Shown here: positions 39,930 through 51,457 of the stretch, in pieces
Layout of the letters: the number at the start of each line of letters is the position of its first letter
Position numbering within the stretch: position 1 is the first letter of the stretch
Made by a program: the position numbers and the translations under genes
Notes under the pieces: model-generated
Told to the model about the DNA's origin: nothing
The model's input: the letters and a program-made list of their open reading frames with translations, nothing else
Databases searched by the model: none
Source: an uncultured Pelagibacteraceae bacterium
Lineage (GTDB): Bacteria > Pseudomonadota > Alphaproteobacteria > Pelagibacterales > Pelagibacteraceae
NCBI GenBank assembly: GCA_902528645.1
Contig: CABZTG010000004.1
Coordinates: forward strand, 1-64,000
Reading direction: 5' to 3'
DNA: 64,000 bases

Positions 39930-41183
39930 ATGAAAAATAAGTATTCAATATTTTCGCTTATTAAAAATGCTTTTTCTTATCATGAAAATTGGGAAAAAGC
40001 ATGGAAAGACCCTGAGCCAAAAAAAGAATATGATGTGGTAATTATTGGTGGTGGTGGCCATGGTTTAGCAACAGCTTACTATCTCGCAAAAAAACATAAT
40101 ATGAAAAATATTGCTGTTGTTGAAAAAGGTTGGATTGGTGGTGGGAATACAGGAAGAAACACTACAATTATAAGATCTAATTATTTATGGGACGCAAGTG
40201 CTGGTCTTTATGATCACGCTCTAAAAATATGGGAAGGCCTTTCTCAAGAATTAAACTACAATGTAATGTTTAGTCAAAGAGGAGTAATGAATCTTGCTCA
40301 TAATCTTCAAGATGTAAGAGATTTAAAAAGAAGAACCCATGCTAACAGACTTAATGGTATTGATGCGGTATATTTAAATACTGAAGAAGTTAAAAAATTT
40401 TGTCCAATAATAAATACATCTCCAGATATAAGATACCCTGTATTAGGTGGAACTTTACAAAAAAGAGCTGGAACCGCAAGACATGATGCAGTTGCATGGG
40501 GATATGCACGTGGTGCAGATGAAATGGGTGTGGATATAATTCAGAATTGTGAGGTTAAAGGTATTAAGAGAAATGGCGATACAGTTGAAGGTATTGAAAC
40601 TACAAAAGGATTTATTAAAACAAATAAAATTGGTGTAGTAGCCGCAGGTCACTCTAGTGTAATAGCTAATATGGCTGGGTTAAGGTTGCCATTAGAGAGT
40701 AAACCGCTTCAAGCTTTAGTTTCAGAGCCTGTAAAACCAATCATAGATACAGTTGTTATGTCAAATGCTGTTCATGCATATGTTAGTCAATCAGATAAAG
40801 GTGAGTTAGTAATTGGTGCAGGAACCGATGATTACGTTTCGTACTCACAAAAAGGAAGTCATGATATTGTTGAAGGGACATTGAATGCAATTTTAGAGTT
40901 ATACCCTATCTTTAGTCGTATGAGAATGTTAAGACAATGGGGTGGAATTGTAGATATTTGTCCAGACGCAAGCCCAATTATAAGTAAAACATCAATCAAA
41001 GGTTTGTATTTTAATTGTGGTTGGGGAACAGGAGGATTTAAAGCTACACCCGGCTCTGGAGATTTGTTTGCGCATACAATAGCTAACGATGAACCACATA
41101 AACTTAATGCTGCATTTAATTTGAATAGATTTGTAAGTGGTGACCTTGTCGACGAACATGGTGCAGCAGCTGTAGCGCACTAA
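39930..41183 (+). CDS. soxB: Sarcosine oxidase beta subunit
   Basis: [22 protein letters not shown]...[20 protein letters not shown]. Confidence 0.92.
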   Translation: MKNKYSIFSLIKNAFSYHENWEKAWKDPEPKKEYDVVIIGGGGHGLATAYYLAKKHNMKNIAVVEKGWIGGGNTGRNTTIIRSNYLWDASAGLYDHALKIWEGLSQELNYNVMFSQRGVMNLAHNLQDVRDLKRRTHANRLNGIDAVYLNTEEVKKFCPIINTSPDIRYPVLGGTLQKRAGTARHDAVAWGYARGADEMGVDIIQNCEVKGIKRNGDTVEGIETTKGFIKTNKIGVVAAGHSSVIANMAGLRLPLESKPLQALVSEPVKPIIDTVVMSNAVHAYVSQSDKGELVIGAGTDDYVSYSQKGSHDIVEGTLNAILELYPIFSRMRMLRQWGGIVDICPDASPIISKTSIKGLYFNCGWGTGGFKATPGSGDLFAHTIANDEPHKLNAAFNLNRFVSGDLVDEHGAAAVAH

Positions 41184-41458
41184 TGTTTTTAATTAATTGT
41201 CCTTTTTGTGGTGAACGAGAACAAAGTGAATTTAAAGCTGGTGGAGAAGCTCATATTGTTAGGCCCAAACAACCAACTGAATTAAGTGACGATCAATGGG
41301 CAGAATATTTATTTATGAGAAAAAATATTAAAGGTATTCAATTCGAAAGATGGAACCACATTCATGGTTGTAGAAAATGGTTTAATATGGTGAGAGATAC
41401 ATCAAATGATGAAATTAAAGCCGTTTACAAAATGGGTGAAAAACCACCGGTTAAATAA
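41183..41458 (+). CDS. soxD: Sarcosine oxidase delta subunit
   Basis: INCPFCGEREQSEFKAGGEAHI...W.H.HGCRKWFN. Confidence 0.93.
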   Translation: MFLINCPFCGEREQSEFKAGGEAHIVRPKQPTELSDDQWAEYLFMRKNIKGIQFERWNHIHGCRKWFNMVRDTSNDEIKAVYKMGEKPPVK

Positions 41459-41461
41459 TCA

Positions 41462-44400
41462 ATGACAAAAAATTTAAGAGTTAAAAGTAGTAAATTAGTC
41501 GATGAAACATATCGAATTTCATTTAAATTTAATGGTACAACTTATTATGGATTTAAAGGTGATACACTTGCTTCTGCCCTATTGGCTAATAACATCCACC
41601 TAGTTGGTAGAAGTTTTAAATACCATAGACCGAGAGGAATTATGACTGCTGGGTCAGAAGAACCAAACGCTATTGTTCAACTTCATAATGGAACTTCAAG
41701 AACAGAACCAAATGTAAGAGCTACTGAAATAGAAATATATGAAGGTCTTGATGCTTCAAGTCAAAATTGTTGGCCTAGTGTAAAGTTTGATATTGGAGGT
41801 ATAAACAATTTTTTAAGTCCATTATTACCTGCAGGTTTTTACTACAAGACTTTTATGTGGCCAGCAAGTTTTTGGGAAAAATATGAATATTTTATTAGAA
41901 AATCTGCTGGTTTAGGAAAATCACCTGATGTTCCAGACCCTGACATATATGAACACAAATACATTCATTGCGATGTATTAGTTATTGGTGCAGGTATTTC
42001 AGGAATTATTGCAGCAAAAACTGCTGCAAAAAATGGTTTTAAAACACTATTAGTTGAGGAAAAATCATATTTAGGTGGTTCTACAATTTATCAAGACTCA
42101 GAATTTTTTAAAATTAACAATCAAAATTCAGCTTCATGGTTAGAAAAGGAAATCAATGAAATAAAAAAAATTGAAAATTTAGAAATTAAAACCAGAACAA
42201 GCGTTGCTGCTTTTCATGGTTATAATTTTTTATTAGCAAGGGAAAATTTAACTGATCACTTGCCACTTGAACAAAGAGAAAATAAAACTCGTCAAAGATT
42301 ACTCAAAATACGCGCTAAAAAAGTTATCACAGCCACAGGGTCTATTGAAAGGCCTTTAATTTTTGACAATAACGATCGCCCAGGGATATTACTCTCATCT
42401 GCAATAAAGAAATATGCAGATTTATTTGGTGTAGCATGTGGAGAGAGAAATATTTTATTTACCAATAATGATAACGCTTATGAAACTGCAATGAGCTTAA
42501 TTCAAAAAGGGATTAAAGTACAAGCGATAATTGACAATAGAGAAGAAATTGATTCTAAACTTATTAAAGAAACTGAAAAAAACAATATAAAGATTTATAA
42601 AGGTTACACAATTGTAGATACATTTGGATACAAAAGAATAAATAGTGTCTCTATAATGAAATTGTCTAAAGATGGTCAAAAGGTTATAGGATCAAAAGAA
42701 AATATTTCATGCGATAGTTTGGGTGTTTCAGGGGGTTGGACACCAGCAGTTCATCTATTTACTCAATCGGGTGGAAAACTTAAATTTAGAGATGATGATC
42801 AAGTTTTTATTCCAAATACTTATCCATCAAATCAGATAAGTATCGGAAGTTGTAATGGTGATTTTACTTTGGATGAAATATTAATTAATGGACCTAAATT
42901 ACTTAAAGAATTTTTAAAAATAAAGAAAACCGAATACGAAAATATTGAAATATATTCAGCATTTAACAAATCAAAAAGAAATATTTGGTTATTACCTTCG
43001 AATAAAATTGTAGGGAAAACTAAATCATTTGTAGATTTTCAAAATGATGCAACAGCTAAAGATATTAAATTAGCTTTAAGAGAAGGTTTCAGGTCTATTG
43101 AGCATGTTAAAAGGTATACAACAACAGGCATGGGTACAGATCAAGGTAAACTTGGGAATATACATGCCTTAGGAATAATTTCTGAAACAGCATCTTCTAA
43201 AATGGGTGAACTTGGTACTACAACATTTAGACCACCCTACACTCCTCTTACATTCGGTACTATTGTTGGAAGAAATGTTGGTAAATATTTTGATATAATA
43301 AGAAAAACTCCAATTCACAAATGGCATGTTGAAAACAAAGCTGAATTTGAGAATGTAGGACAATGGAAAAGAGCTTGGTATTATCCACAGAATGGCGAAA
43401 ACATGCACGAAGCAGTTCAAAGAGAAAGTAAAGCTGCAAGAGATAGTGCGGGCATATTGGATGCATCCACGTTAGGTAAAATTGATATTCAAGGTACTGA
43501 TGCCTCTGAATTTTTAAATAGAGTTTATACCAATGCTTGGTCAAAACTTGAGATTGGAAAATGCCGATATGGTTTAATGCTGAATGAAGATGGCATGGTC
43601 TATGACGATGGTGTTACTACCAGATTAGACGAAAATCATTATATTATGACAACGACAACTGGTGGTGCTGCTACAGTTTTAGGTAAACTTGAAGATTATC
43701 TTCAAACTGAATGGCCTGAACTAGATGTGTATTTGACATCTGTAACTGACCATTACGCAACTATTAGTGTTTGTGGTCCTAATAGTAAAAAGATAATTCA
43801 AAAAGTAATACCTGAAATCGATTTATCAGATAAAGATTTTCCTCATATGTCATTTAAGAATTCAAAAATTGGTAAAGTGAAATGTCGAATTATGAGAATA
43901 AGTTTTACTGGTGAACAAAGTTACGAAATAAATATTCAGGCCAATTACGCTAAATCAGTATGGGAAAATTGCATGGAGGCAGGAAAGGAATTTAATATTA
44001 CTCCCTATGGGACTGAAACAATGCATCTATTAAGAGCGGAAAAAGGATTTATCATAGCCGGTCAGGACACAGATGCAACCATGACACCAATTGATTTACA
44101 GATGGATTGGATAGTTAGTAAAAAGAAATTTGATTTTATAGGTAAAAGATCCTTATATAGATCAGATACTATAAGGGAAGATAGGAAACAATTAGTAGGT
44201 CTTATCACAGACAATCCAGAAGAAATATTAGAAGAAGGAGCACAAATTGTTGCAGATATGAACAAAACACCAATAGAAATGTTAGGTCATGTCACTTCTA
44301 GTTATTTTAGTCCAAATTTAAAAAAATCTATTGCACTTGGAGTAGTTAAGGGTGGAAAAAATATGATGGGTCAAAAACTAATAATTCCAATGGAAAAAAA

Positions 44401-44467
44401 ACAAATCAATGTAACAGTTACAGATCCGGTATTCCTAGACAAGGAGAACAAAAGATTAAATGCTTAA
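41462..44467 (+). CDS. soxA: Sarcosine oxidase alpha subunit
   Basis: N-terminal Fer2_4-like SFKYHRPRGIMTAGSEEPNAIV, FAD GAGISGIIAAKTA, C-terminal aminomethyltransferase-like domain. Confidence 0.93.
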   Translation: MTKNLRVKSSKLVDETYRISFKFNGTTYYGFKGDTLASALLANNIHLVGRSFKYHRPRGIMTAGSEEPNAIVQLHNGTSRTEPNVRATEIEIYEGLDASSQNCWPSVKFDIGGINNFLSPLLPAGFYYKTFMWPASFWEKYEYFIRKSAGLGKSPDVPDPDIYEHKYIHCDVLVIGAGISGIIAAKTAAKNGFKTLLVEEKSYLGGSTIYQDSEFFKINNQNSASWLEKEINEIKKIENLEIKTRTSVAAFHGYNFLLARENLTDHLPLEQRENKTRQRLLKIRAKKVITATGSIERPLIFDNNDRPGILLSSAIKKYADLFGVACGERNILFTNNDNAYETAMSLIQKGIKVQAIIDNREEIDSKLIKETEKNNIKIYKGYTIVDTFGYKRINSVSIMKLSKDGQKVIGSKENISCDSLGVSGGWTPAVHLFTQSGGKLKFRDDDQVFIPNTYPSNQISIGSCNGDFTLDEILINGPKLLKEFLKIKKTEYENIEIYSAFNKSKRNIWLLPSNKIVGKTKSFVDFQNDATAKDIKLALREGFRSIEHVKRYTTTGMGTDQGKLGNIHALGIISETASSKMGELGTTTFRPPYTPLTFGTIVGRNVGKYFDIIRKTPIHKWHVENKAEFENVGQWKRAWYYPQNGENMHEAVQRESKAARDSAGILDASTLGKIDIQGTDASEFLNRVYTNAWSKLEIGKCRYGLMLNEDGMVYDDGVTTRLDENHYIMTTTTGGAATVLGKLEDYLQTEWPELDVYLTSVTDHYATISVCGPNSKKIIQKVIPEIDLSDKDFPHMSFKNSKIGKVKCRIMRISFTGEQSYEINIQANYAKSVWENCMEAGKEFNITPYGTETMHLLRAEKGFIIAGQDTDATMTPIDLQMDWIVSKKKFDFIGKRSLYRSDTIREDRKQLVGLITDNPEEILEEGAQIVADMNKTPIEMLGHVTSSYFSPNLKKSIALGVVKGGKNMMGQKLIIPMEKKQINVTVTDPVFLDKENKRLNA

Positions 44468-45023
44468 TTATTCAAATGTAATTGAAAATGATAAATCTTA
44501 TCCAGGTTTGCAAATGAGAGAAATAAAACCTGTCATGAAACTTATTATTAGAGGAAAAAAAAGACAGTTTTTATCTGCAGTTGGAAAATCATTAAATCTA
44601 CTTTTACCAAATGAAGCAAATACTTCCTCAAGAAGTGATCAATTAACAGCTCTTTGGTTAAGCCCAGATGAATGGATGATTTTTTCAAATGAAATTTTAA
44701 AATCAGATGACAATAACTACGATGTAGAAAAATTACTCAATAAAAATATTTGTAAAACAAATTTGGGTGCTGTAACTGATGTCACAGATCAATTTGTATT
44801 AATAAATCTTAAAGGTGATAAAATTTTTGATTTATTTGAAACTGGATCTCCGTTTAATTTTAACGATTTTAAATCCAAAAAAGGCCTTGTAACTCAAACA
44901 ATTTTGACAAAAATTGATATAATTGTTCATAATCAGGACATTAACGATGTAAATTTATTTGTGAGAAGATCCTTTTCAGATCATTTATTTTCATGGATGA
45001 ATGATAGTGCGTCAAGATTATAG
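44460..45023 (+). CDS. soxG: Sarcosine oxidase gamma subunit
   Basis: [12 protein letters not shown]...[18 protein letters not shown]; last gene of the soxBDAG order. Confidence 0.85.
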   Translation: MLNYSNVIENDKSYPGLQMREIKPVMKLIIRGKKRQFLSAVGKSLNLLLPNEANTSSRSDQLTALWLSPDEWMIFSNEILKSDDNNYDVEKLLNKNICKTNLGAVTDVTDQFVLINLKGDKIFDLFETGSPFNFNDFKSKKGLVTQTILTKIDIIVHNQDINDVNLFVRRSFSDHLFSWMNDSASRL

Positions 45024-45061
45024 ATCTCAATAACAAAAAAAATAATATATTTCTACGAATT

Positions 45062-45829
45062 ATGAAAAAATTACTTCTATTAATATTATTTACCTTATTA
45101 CCATTCTCACTTAATGCAGATTCAAATTTAGATAAAATACTATCATCAGGTGTATTAAAAGTTGGCACTACTGGAGATTGGGATCCCATGACAGTTAAGG
45201 ATCCAGCTACTAATAAATATAAGGGTTTTGATATTGATGTCATGAATCAACTTGCAAAAGATATGGGTGTAAAGATTGAATTTGTACCAGCAGAATGGAA
45301 AACTATTGTTTCAGGTATAACATCAGCAAGGTATGATATTTCAACAAGTGTAACAAAAACTCCAAAACGAGCTGAAGTAGCAGGATTTACTGATACTTAT
45401 TACAAATATGCAACTGTTCCACTAGTTCTTAAAAAGAACTTAAAAAAATTCCCTACTTGGGACTCTCTAAATAATGAGAATGTAACAATAGCAACTACTC
45501 TTGGTACTTCTCAAGAAGAAAAGGCTAAAGAATTTTTTCCAAAATCAAAATTAAACTCAATTGAAGCTCCAGCTAGAGACTTTCAAGAAGTATTAGCAGG
45601 TAGAGCTGATGGTAATATTACAAGTTCAACAGAAGCAAATAAATTGGTTATCAAATATCCTCAATTAGCGATTGTTCCAGATGGTGGAAAAAATCCAGCT
45701 TTTTTAGCAATGATGGTACCAAAAGGTGATACTAAGTGGAACGATTATGTAAATAAATGGATTAAAGATAAAAAATCCTCAGGGTTCTTCACTAAGTTAT
45801 TAGCTAAATATAATTTAAAGAGTTTATAA
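45062..45829 (+). CDS. ABC transporter substrate-binding protein (polar amino acid type)
   Basis: [51 protein letters not shown]. Confidence 0.88.
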   Translation: MKKLLLLILFTLLPFSLNADSNLDKILSSGVLKVGTTGDWDPMTVKDPATNKYKGFDIDVMNQLAKDMGVKIEFVPAEWKTIVSGITSARYDISTSVTKTPKRAEVAGFTDTYYKYATVPLVLKKNLKKFPTWDSLNNENVTIATTLGTSQEEKAKEFFPKSKLNSIEAPARDFQEVLAGRADGNITSSTEANKLVIKYPQLAIVPDGGKNPAFLAMMVPKGDTKWNDYVNKWIKDKKSSGFFTKLLAKYNLKSL

Positions 45830-45869
45830 AAAATTAGTAATTAGTTTTTAATTCTTTATAACTTGAAGA

Positions 45870-46601
45870 GTGAGAAACTTATTTTTTTTACTCTTAATTT
45901 TCCCATTAACTTCATGCGGTAAAAGTGAATTAAATTGGTTAATCTTGTCTCCAAACAATATTGAAGGATTAACTAACTTAAAGTTTTTATTAAGTGGTTT
46001 AACAACCACTATCTATATAAGTATAGTCTCTATAATTATTTCAATTATCCTAGGTCTTTTAGTTGCTATTCCATCACTAGCTAAGAGCAAATTTTTAACC
46101 TATCTGAATATTGGATATGTGGAGATTGTAAGAGCAATTCCTTTATTAGTTTTGATTTTATGGATTTATTATGGTTTACCAATTATGACAGGTATAAGTT
46201 TTAGTCCTTTTGTTTCTGGTATCATAGCTCTTTCAATTAGTGAAAGTGCTTTTCAAGCAGAAATATTTAGAGCAGGAATTAATTCAATTAAAAAATCACA
46301 ATGGGAAGCGGGAAGTTCTTTGGGATTAAGTTTTTTTAGAAAATTAAGATTAGTTATCTTACCTCAAGCAATAAAGAATATTTTACCAGCTATAGGTAAT
46401 CAATTTGTATATGTTCTTAAAATGTCATCACTGGTGTCAATAATTGGTATTGGAGATTTAACAAGAAAAGCAAACGAATTAGTTGTGACAACTTATCGGC
46501 CGCTAGAAATTTATACATTTTTAATCCTCGAGTATCTTGTTTTAATTTTGGTTGTTTCTTTTTTAGTTAGAAAATTAGAGAAAAGATTACAAAAAGATTA
46601 A
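45870..46601 (+). CDS. Amino acid ABC transporter permease
   Basis: LLSGLTTTIYISIVSII...VEIVRAIPLLVLILWIYY...EIFRAGINSIKKSQWEAGSSLGLS. Confidence 0.9.
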   Translation: MRNLFFLLLIFPLTSCGKSELNWLILSPNNIEGLTNLKFLLSGLTTTIYISIVSIIISIILGLLVAIPSLAKSKFLTYLNIGYVEIVRAIPLLVLILWIYYGLPIMTGISFSPFVSGIIALSISESAFQAEIFRAGINSIKKSQWEAGSSLGLSFFRKLRLVILPQAIKNILPAIGNQFVYVLKMSSLVSIIGIGDLTRKANELVVTTYRPLEIYTFLILEYLVLILVVSFLVRKLEKRLQKD

Positions 46602-47077
46602 TTTTTTCTTCTCCAATCCCAAGGATATTCAAATTTCATAGACCACATTCCTAAATTATTTGATCTTGCATAATTCTCATCAGGGACGAATTTCTTTGAA
46701 TATTTTCTATATGCAAAAGCATAACCTTCTTTAACTAAATAACTTGATAAACTGGTATTATTTACGAAACATTCAGCTAAAATTCTTTTATACTGATCCT
46801 TCCCCTCTTCAACACATTTTATCTCATTATTTCCTATTCTATTAATTAATAATTTTTTTGCTTCAATCCCACAAAAAATTATTTGATTATTTTTACTACA
46901 GGTTTGTTTCAATTCAGGGGTATCAATTCCACTAAATCTAATTTTTTTTCCATTTAAATGTATAGTATCACCATCAACAACTTTAATTTCATATGATTTA
47001 ACATCTTTTAGAGTTAAGAAAAAAGAAGATAGGAAAAAACTAATAACTAAAAATAGCTTTATTTTGTTTAAATACAT
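46598..47077 (-). CDS. Secreted thermonuclease-family protein (SNase-like)
   Basis: Signal peptide; VVDGDTIHLNGKKIRFSGIDTPELKQTC...YKRILAECFV...LVKEGYAFAYRKYS. Confidence 0.85.
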   Translation of the reverse strand: MYLNKIKLFLVISFFLSSFFLTLKDVKSYEIKVVDGDTIHLNGKKIRFSGIDTPELKQTCSKNNQIIFCGIEAKKLLINRIGNNEIKCVEEGKDQYKRILAECFVNNTSLSSYLVKEGYAFAYRKYSKKFVPDENYARSNNLGMWSMKFEYPWDWRRKN

Positions 47078-48410
47078 TATTTAGAAAATACCCAATAAAT
47101 ATTAAAACAGCAATTCCCATAGCCCAATTAGTTACCATAATAGTATAAAAAATATCTTGGTAATCACCACCTCTTATATTTATCACATACCATAAACTTA
47201 GAAAAGGAAACGCAGTTAATCTTAAAATACTCAAATAGAGACTATACAAAGGTTTTTTAACAGCTTGAAATACTGCTGTAGTAATAAAGAAGACCGGATA
47301 AATTGGTCCAATTAAAGCTGCAACCTTGAGATAAATAGCTCCACTCATAACTGCTTCTTGATTATCAGTAAATAAAGATACAAAAAATTCAGCCCCAAAA
47401 AAAATTATTACTCCAGCAACAGTCATAAATGATATTCCAAAAAATAAAGCCTTAGTATAAAGCTCTCTTATTCTATTATAGGCTTTTGCTCCAAAATTTT
47501 GTCCTCCGATTGAAAGAACTGCGGTATTTAAACCAATAACTGGTAATAAAAAAACTTGCTCTACTCTTAATGCTGCACCATAACCAGCTGTTGCTAAATC
47601 CCCGAATTTACCTATGAAATATAAGATGTTAAAAATACCTACTCCAATAAACAACATACTGAACATTACTGGTACAGCTTGATTTGTTAATGATTTTAAA
47701 TATCCAAATTTTGGAATAAAGCATTGAGGTTTAAGATAATTCCTTATTTGACAATTATTTACCTTAAAAGCTAAATAGATCGTTCCTATTGATTGAGAAA
47801 TTACAGTAGCAATAGCAAGGCCAGCTATTCCAAACCCTGGGATAAATCCATATCCCCATATAAAAAGAGGATTTAAAAAAATGTTAAGGAAAAAACTAAA
47901 TATCAATACATTTCTATAGCTTCTGGTATCACCTTGAGCATTCAAAGTTCCATTTAAAGATATCTGTATCAATACAATAAAAGTTCCGTAGAAAATAATA
48001 TCTAAATATTCTCTCGTTAAAATTATTCCAGCTTCATCAGAGCCCATGACACCTAAAAGATAATTCGATGCATTTAAACCAAATATTGTAACAATTATTG
48101 ACACTAATACTGCAAAGATTAAAGACTGAGCGACATATAATGATGCAACTCTTATTTTCTTTTCACCGATTGAATTACCAATTAAAGCATTAGTTGCGGC
48201 ACCTAATCCAACACCAACAGCTATAATGGTAAAATATATTGGAAACGATTTCGCAATTGCACCTATTGCTTCTGCAGAGATTCTACCTGCAAACCAAGTA
48301 TCAACTAAATTATAAAATGTTTGAAATAATGAGCCTACACTTGCAGGTATCGTAACTCTTCTCAATAGTGTCCAAATTGGATCTTTCGTTAATTTTATTG
48401 ATTTAGACAA
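47040..48410 (-). CDS. MATE family efflux transporter
   Basis: PASVGSLFQTFYNLVDTWFAGRIS...FNILYFIGKFGDLATAGYGAALRVEQ. Confidence 0.9.
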   Translation of the reverse strand: MSKSIKLTKDPIWTLLRRVTIPASVGSLFQTFYNLVDTWFAGRISAEAIGAIAKSFPIYFTIIAVGVGLGAATNALIGNSIGEKKIRVASLYVAQSLIFAVLVSIIVTIFGLNASNYLLGVMGSDEAGIILTREYLDIIFYGTFIVLIQISLNGTLNAQGDTRSYRNVLIFSFFLNIFLNPLFIWGYGFIPGFGIAGLAIATVISQSIGTIYLAFKVNNCQIRNYLKPQCFIPKFGYLKSLTNQAVPVMFSMLFIGVGIFNILYFIGKFGDLATAGYGAALRVEQVFLLPVIGLNTAVLSIGGQNFGAKAYNRIRELYTKALFFGISFMTVAGVIIFFGAEFFVSLFTDNQEAVMSGAIYLKVAALIGPIYPVFFITTAVFQAVKKPLYSLYLSILRLTAFPFLSLWYVINIRGGDYQDIFYTIMVTNWAMGIAVLIFIGYFLNNVFKQNKAIFSY

Positions 48411-48418
48411 AATTATCC

Positions 48419-49327
48419 TTATTTAAACTCTTTTTGAAAAATGTATTTTTTTCCAGATTGCTTTGCTTTGTATATCTGACTTTGTCTCATTCTAAAACGA
48501 GATTTTTGGTTTTTTGAGAGTTTATCAATACAATTAGGACAAGTTACACCCTCCTCATATCTTTTAGATTTTTTATCTTTAGTTGAAATTGGTTGTCTAC
48601 ATCCACCACAAATTGAATAAGTTCCTTGTACTAATCCATGTTTTAGAGTTACTCTATTGTCAAATACAAAACACTCACCTTTCCATAAACTATTTTTTTG
48701 TTTGATTTTTTTTAAGTAATTCAAAATTCCACCCTTTAATTGATAAATATTTTTAAAACCTTTTTTTTCTAAAAATACAGAGGCTTTTTCACACCTAATT
48801 CCACCGGTGCAAAACATTGCTATTGGTTGATCTTTTTTTAACTTTTTTAAGTATTTCGGGAAATCTCTAAAGTTGTCTATATTTGGATTTACCGATTTTT
48901 TAAAAGAACCAACTTTATGCTCAAAAGGTTTTCTTGCATCTAATAAAAAAGTTTTCTTATCTTTTATTAATTCATTCCACTTCGTTGGTTCAATATGAGT
49001 ATTCTTTTTTTTAATTTTATTTGAGATTTTAAAATCCATTGGTACGACTTCTTTTTTAATTTTCACTTTAGATTTGTGAAAAGGTTTAAATTTACTTTTT
49101 GAATTATTGAAACTATCAAATTTTTTAATACTAAAAATTTTTTTTAATTTAATAATTGTAGCCTTAATATCTTTATTTTTTCCAGATATAGATCCATTTA
49201 AACCTTCTTCTGATACAATAATTGATCCATATATATTTTTATTAACTAAAAGATTATTCAACATTTTTTGATTTTTTTTTAGATTATTTATTTTTTGAAA
49301 TTTATAAAATCCAAATATAGTGAACAT
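48419..49327 (-). CDS. trhO: tRNA uridine(34) hydroxylase (rhodanese-like)
   Basis: GSIIVSEEGLNGSISG...TFLLDARKPFEHKVGSF...MFCTGGIRCEKASVFLEKKGF...CxxC pairs. Confidence 0.88.
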   Translation of the reverse strand: MFTIFGFYKFQKINNLKKNQKMLNNLLVNKNIYGSIIVSEEGLNGSISGKNKDIKATIIKLKKIFSIKKFDSFNNSKSKFKPFHKSKVKIKKEVVPMDFKISNKIKKKNTHIEPTKWNELIKDKKTFLLDARKPFEHKVGSFKKSVNPNIDNFRDFPKYLKKLKKDQPIAMFCTGGIRCEKASVFLEKKGFKNIYQLKGGILNYLKKIKQKNSLWKGECFVFDNRVTLKHGLVQGTYSICGGCRQPISTKDKKSKRYEEGVTCPNCIDKLSKNQKSRFRMRQSQIYKAKQSGKKYIFQKEFK

Positions 49328-49977
49328 TAAATCTTCCTACAGACAGTCATTCCGTCTCCAAAAGGCACCATGACTTTTTCAATTCTTTTGTCCTTTGAAA
49401 TAAAATGATTTAAATCTCTAATACTTTTCGTATATTTGTCATTTATATCTTTGTTAACAACTTCTCCATGCCATAAAACATTATCAATAATTACTAAACC
49501 CTCTTTATTTAACAGATCTAGTGAAATTTCATAATATTTTTGGTAATTCATTTTATCAGCATCAATAAAAACTAAATCAAATTTTTCATTTCTAATACTC
49601 ATCAAACTTTCTAATGCTGGTTTAATTATTGTTTTAATTTTGTGATTTTGATTAGCTTTTTTAAAAAAATTTTGAGCAATTTTATTTGTTTCTTCATTTT
49701 TATCTAAAGCAATTATACTACCCTCGTCTGGTAATGCTAAAGCCATAGATAACGTGCTTAAACCTGTAAAAGTTCCTATCTCTAAGACTTTTGTAATTTT
49801 GGAAATCTTAATAATTAAATGTAAAAATTGACATTGGGAAATAGATATTTGCATTCTTTTAATATCACCAAGTGATAAGTTATAGTCTATTATTTCTTTT
49901 TGAATTGGATGTAATTTCAAACCATTCTTTAGTATATAATCTTGTAAATGCTTTGTGATATTAAGGTCTGAACCCAT
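49327..49977 (-). CDS. O-methyltransferase (CCoAMT-like)
   Basis: VLEIGTFTGLSTLSMALALP...DLVFIDADKMNYQKYYE...VIIDNVLWHGEV. Confidence 0.88.
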   Translation of the reverse strand: MGSDLNITKHLQDYILKNGLKLHPIQKEIIDYNLSLGDIKRMQISISQCQFLHLIIKISKITKVLEIGTFTGLSTLSMALALPDEGSIIALDKNEETNKIAQNFFKKANQNHKIKTIIKPALESLMSIRNEKFDLVFIDADKMNYQKYYEISLDLLNKEGLVIIDNVLWHGEVVNKDINDKYTKSIRDLNHFISKDKRIEKVMVPFGDGMTVCRKI

Positions 49978-49981
49978 AACC

Positions 49982-51457
49982 TTATAATTTTTTCTTCAGG
50001 ATCTCATTGATCAATTGAGGATTTGCTTTTCCACCAGATGCTTTCATTGCCTGACCCACAAAAAAACCAAATAATTTTTCTTTACCTTGTTTATATTCAA
50101 TAGCTTTTTCTCTGTTCTCATTAATTATTTTGTCAATTAAAGCTTCTAAAGCTTTTGGATCACTTTGTTGCTTTAATCCTTTTTCCTCAACAATTTTTTG
50201 TGGATCTTTGTCTCCATCAATCATTAATTCAAAAACAGTTTTTGCTATTTTTCCAGAAATAGTTCCATTCTTAATTAGATTTATCAATATGGCGAAGTTC
50301 TTGGCACTCACTGGACTGTGAGAAATTTCTAAACCTTTGCTATTTAAAACAGCAAATAGTTCTCCTGTAATCCAATTGACTGCTAACTTAATATCTTTGT
50401 TCTTGCCCATTTTAGCTACAACTTCTTCAAAGTATTTTGCAGTATCAATATCAGACACTAAAATATTGGCTTCATAGGGAGACAATTTAAACTCTTCAAT
50501 AAATCTTTTCTTTTTATCATCTGGAAGCTCTGGAATATCATTTTTAAGTTCTTCAATAAATTTTTCCGATACCTCTAAAGGTAATAAATCAGGATCAGGA
50601 AAATATCTGTAATCATGAGCATCTTCTTTTGATCTCATTGATCTTGTCTCATTTTTCTTCGTATCAAAAAGTCTGGTTTCTTGATCAATAGTTTTGCCCT
50701 CTTCTATTAAATCAACTTGCCGATTAGCCTCATATTCTATTGCCATTTGCATAAACTTAATTGAATTAACATTTTTAATTTCACATCGAGTGCCAAATTC
50801 TTTTGACCCTTTAGGTCTTACAGAAACATTCACATCCGCTCTTAAAGAGCCTTCTTGCATATTTCCGTCACAAGTTCCTAGGTACCTCATTATAGATCGT
50901 AATTTTTTAATGTAAGCATTAACCTCATCTGGGGATCTTAAATCAGGCTTGCTCACTATTTCCATTAAAGCTACCCCTGATCTATTTAAATCTACAAAAG
51001 TATTTTGTGGGTCAAGATCATGAATACTTTTTCCAGCATCTTGTTCTAGATGTAATCTTTCTATACCTACTTCTTTTTGACCATTAGGCATATCCAAAAT
51101 AACTTTGCCCTCACCTACTATTGGATCTTTAAATTGTGATATTTGATATCCCTGAGGTAAATCAGCATAAAAATAATTTTTTCTATCAAATACAGAGCGT
51201 TTATTAATTTTTGCATTAAGACCAATGCCAGTTTTAATAGCTTGTTTAATACAAAATTCATTTATTACAGGTAGCATTCCTGGAAACGCAGCGTCAACTA
51301 AACTTACTTGTGTATTTGGTTCAGCACCAAATTTAGTTGATGAGGAAGAAAATAGTTTTGACTCAGATAATACTTGAGCATGTACCTCTAATCCAATTAC
51401 AACTTCATATTGATTATCTTTCCGATTAATCAAATATTCTGTGTTTTTCTTATTCAC
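49982..51457 (-). CDS. gatB: Asp-tRNA(Asn)/Glu-tRNA(Gln) amidotransferase subunit B
   Basis: [22 protein letters not shown]...[11 protein letters not shown]...[13 protein letters not shown]. Confidence 0.96.
   Translation of the reverse strand: MNKKNTEYLINRKDNQYEVVIGLEVHAQVLSESKLFSSSSTKFGAEPNTQVSLVDAAFPGMLPVINEFCIKQAIKTGIGLNAKINKRSVFDRKNYFYADLPQGYQISQFKDPIVGEGKVILDMPNGQKEVGIERLHLEQDAGKSIHDLDPQNTFVDLNRSGVALMEIVSKPDLRSPDEVNAYIKKLRSIMRYLGTCDGNMQEGSLRADVNVSVRPKGSKEFGTRCEIKNVNSIKFMQMAIEYEANRQVDLIEEGKTIDQETRLFDTKKNETRSMRSKEDAHDYRYFPDPDLLPLEVSEKFIEELKNDIPELPDDKKKRFIEEFKLSPYEANILVSDIDTAKYFEEVVAKMGKNKDIKLAVNWITGELFAVLNSKGLEISHSPVSAKNFAILINLIKNGTISGKIAKTVFELMIDGDKDPQKIVEEKGLKQQSDPKALEALIDKIINENREKAIEYKQGKEKLFGFFVGQAMKASGGKANPQLINEILKKKL

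Noticed and set aside
43169-43544. Minus-strand ORFs inside soxA
   Set aside because: Antisense to a strongly supported coding region with low-complexity Phe/Ser composition.
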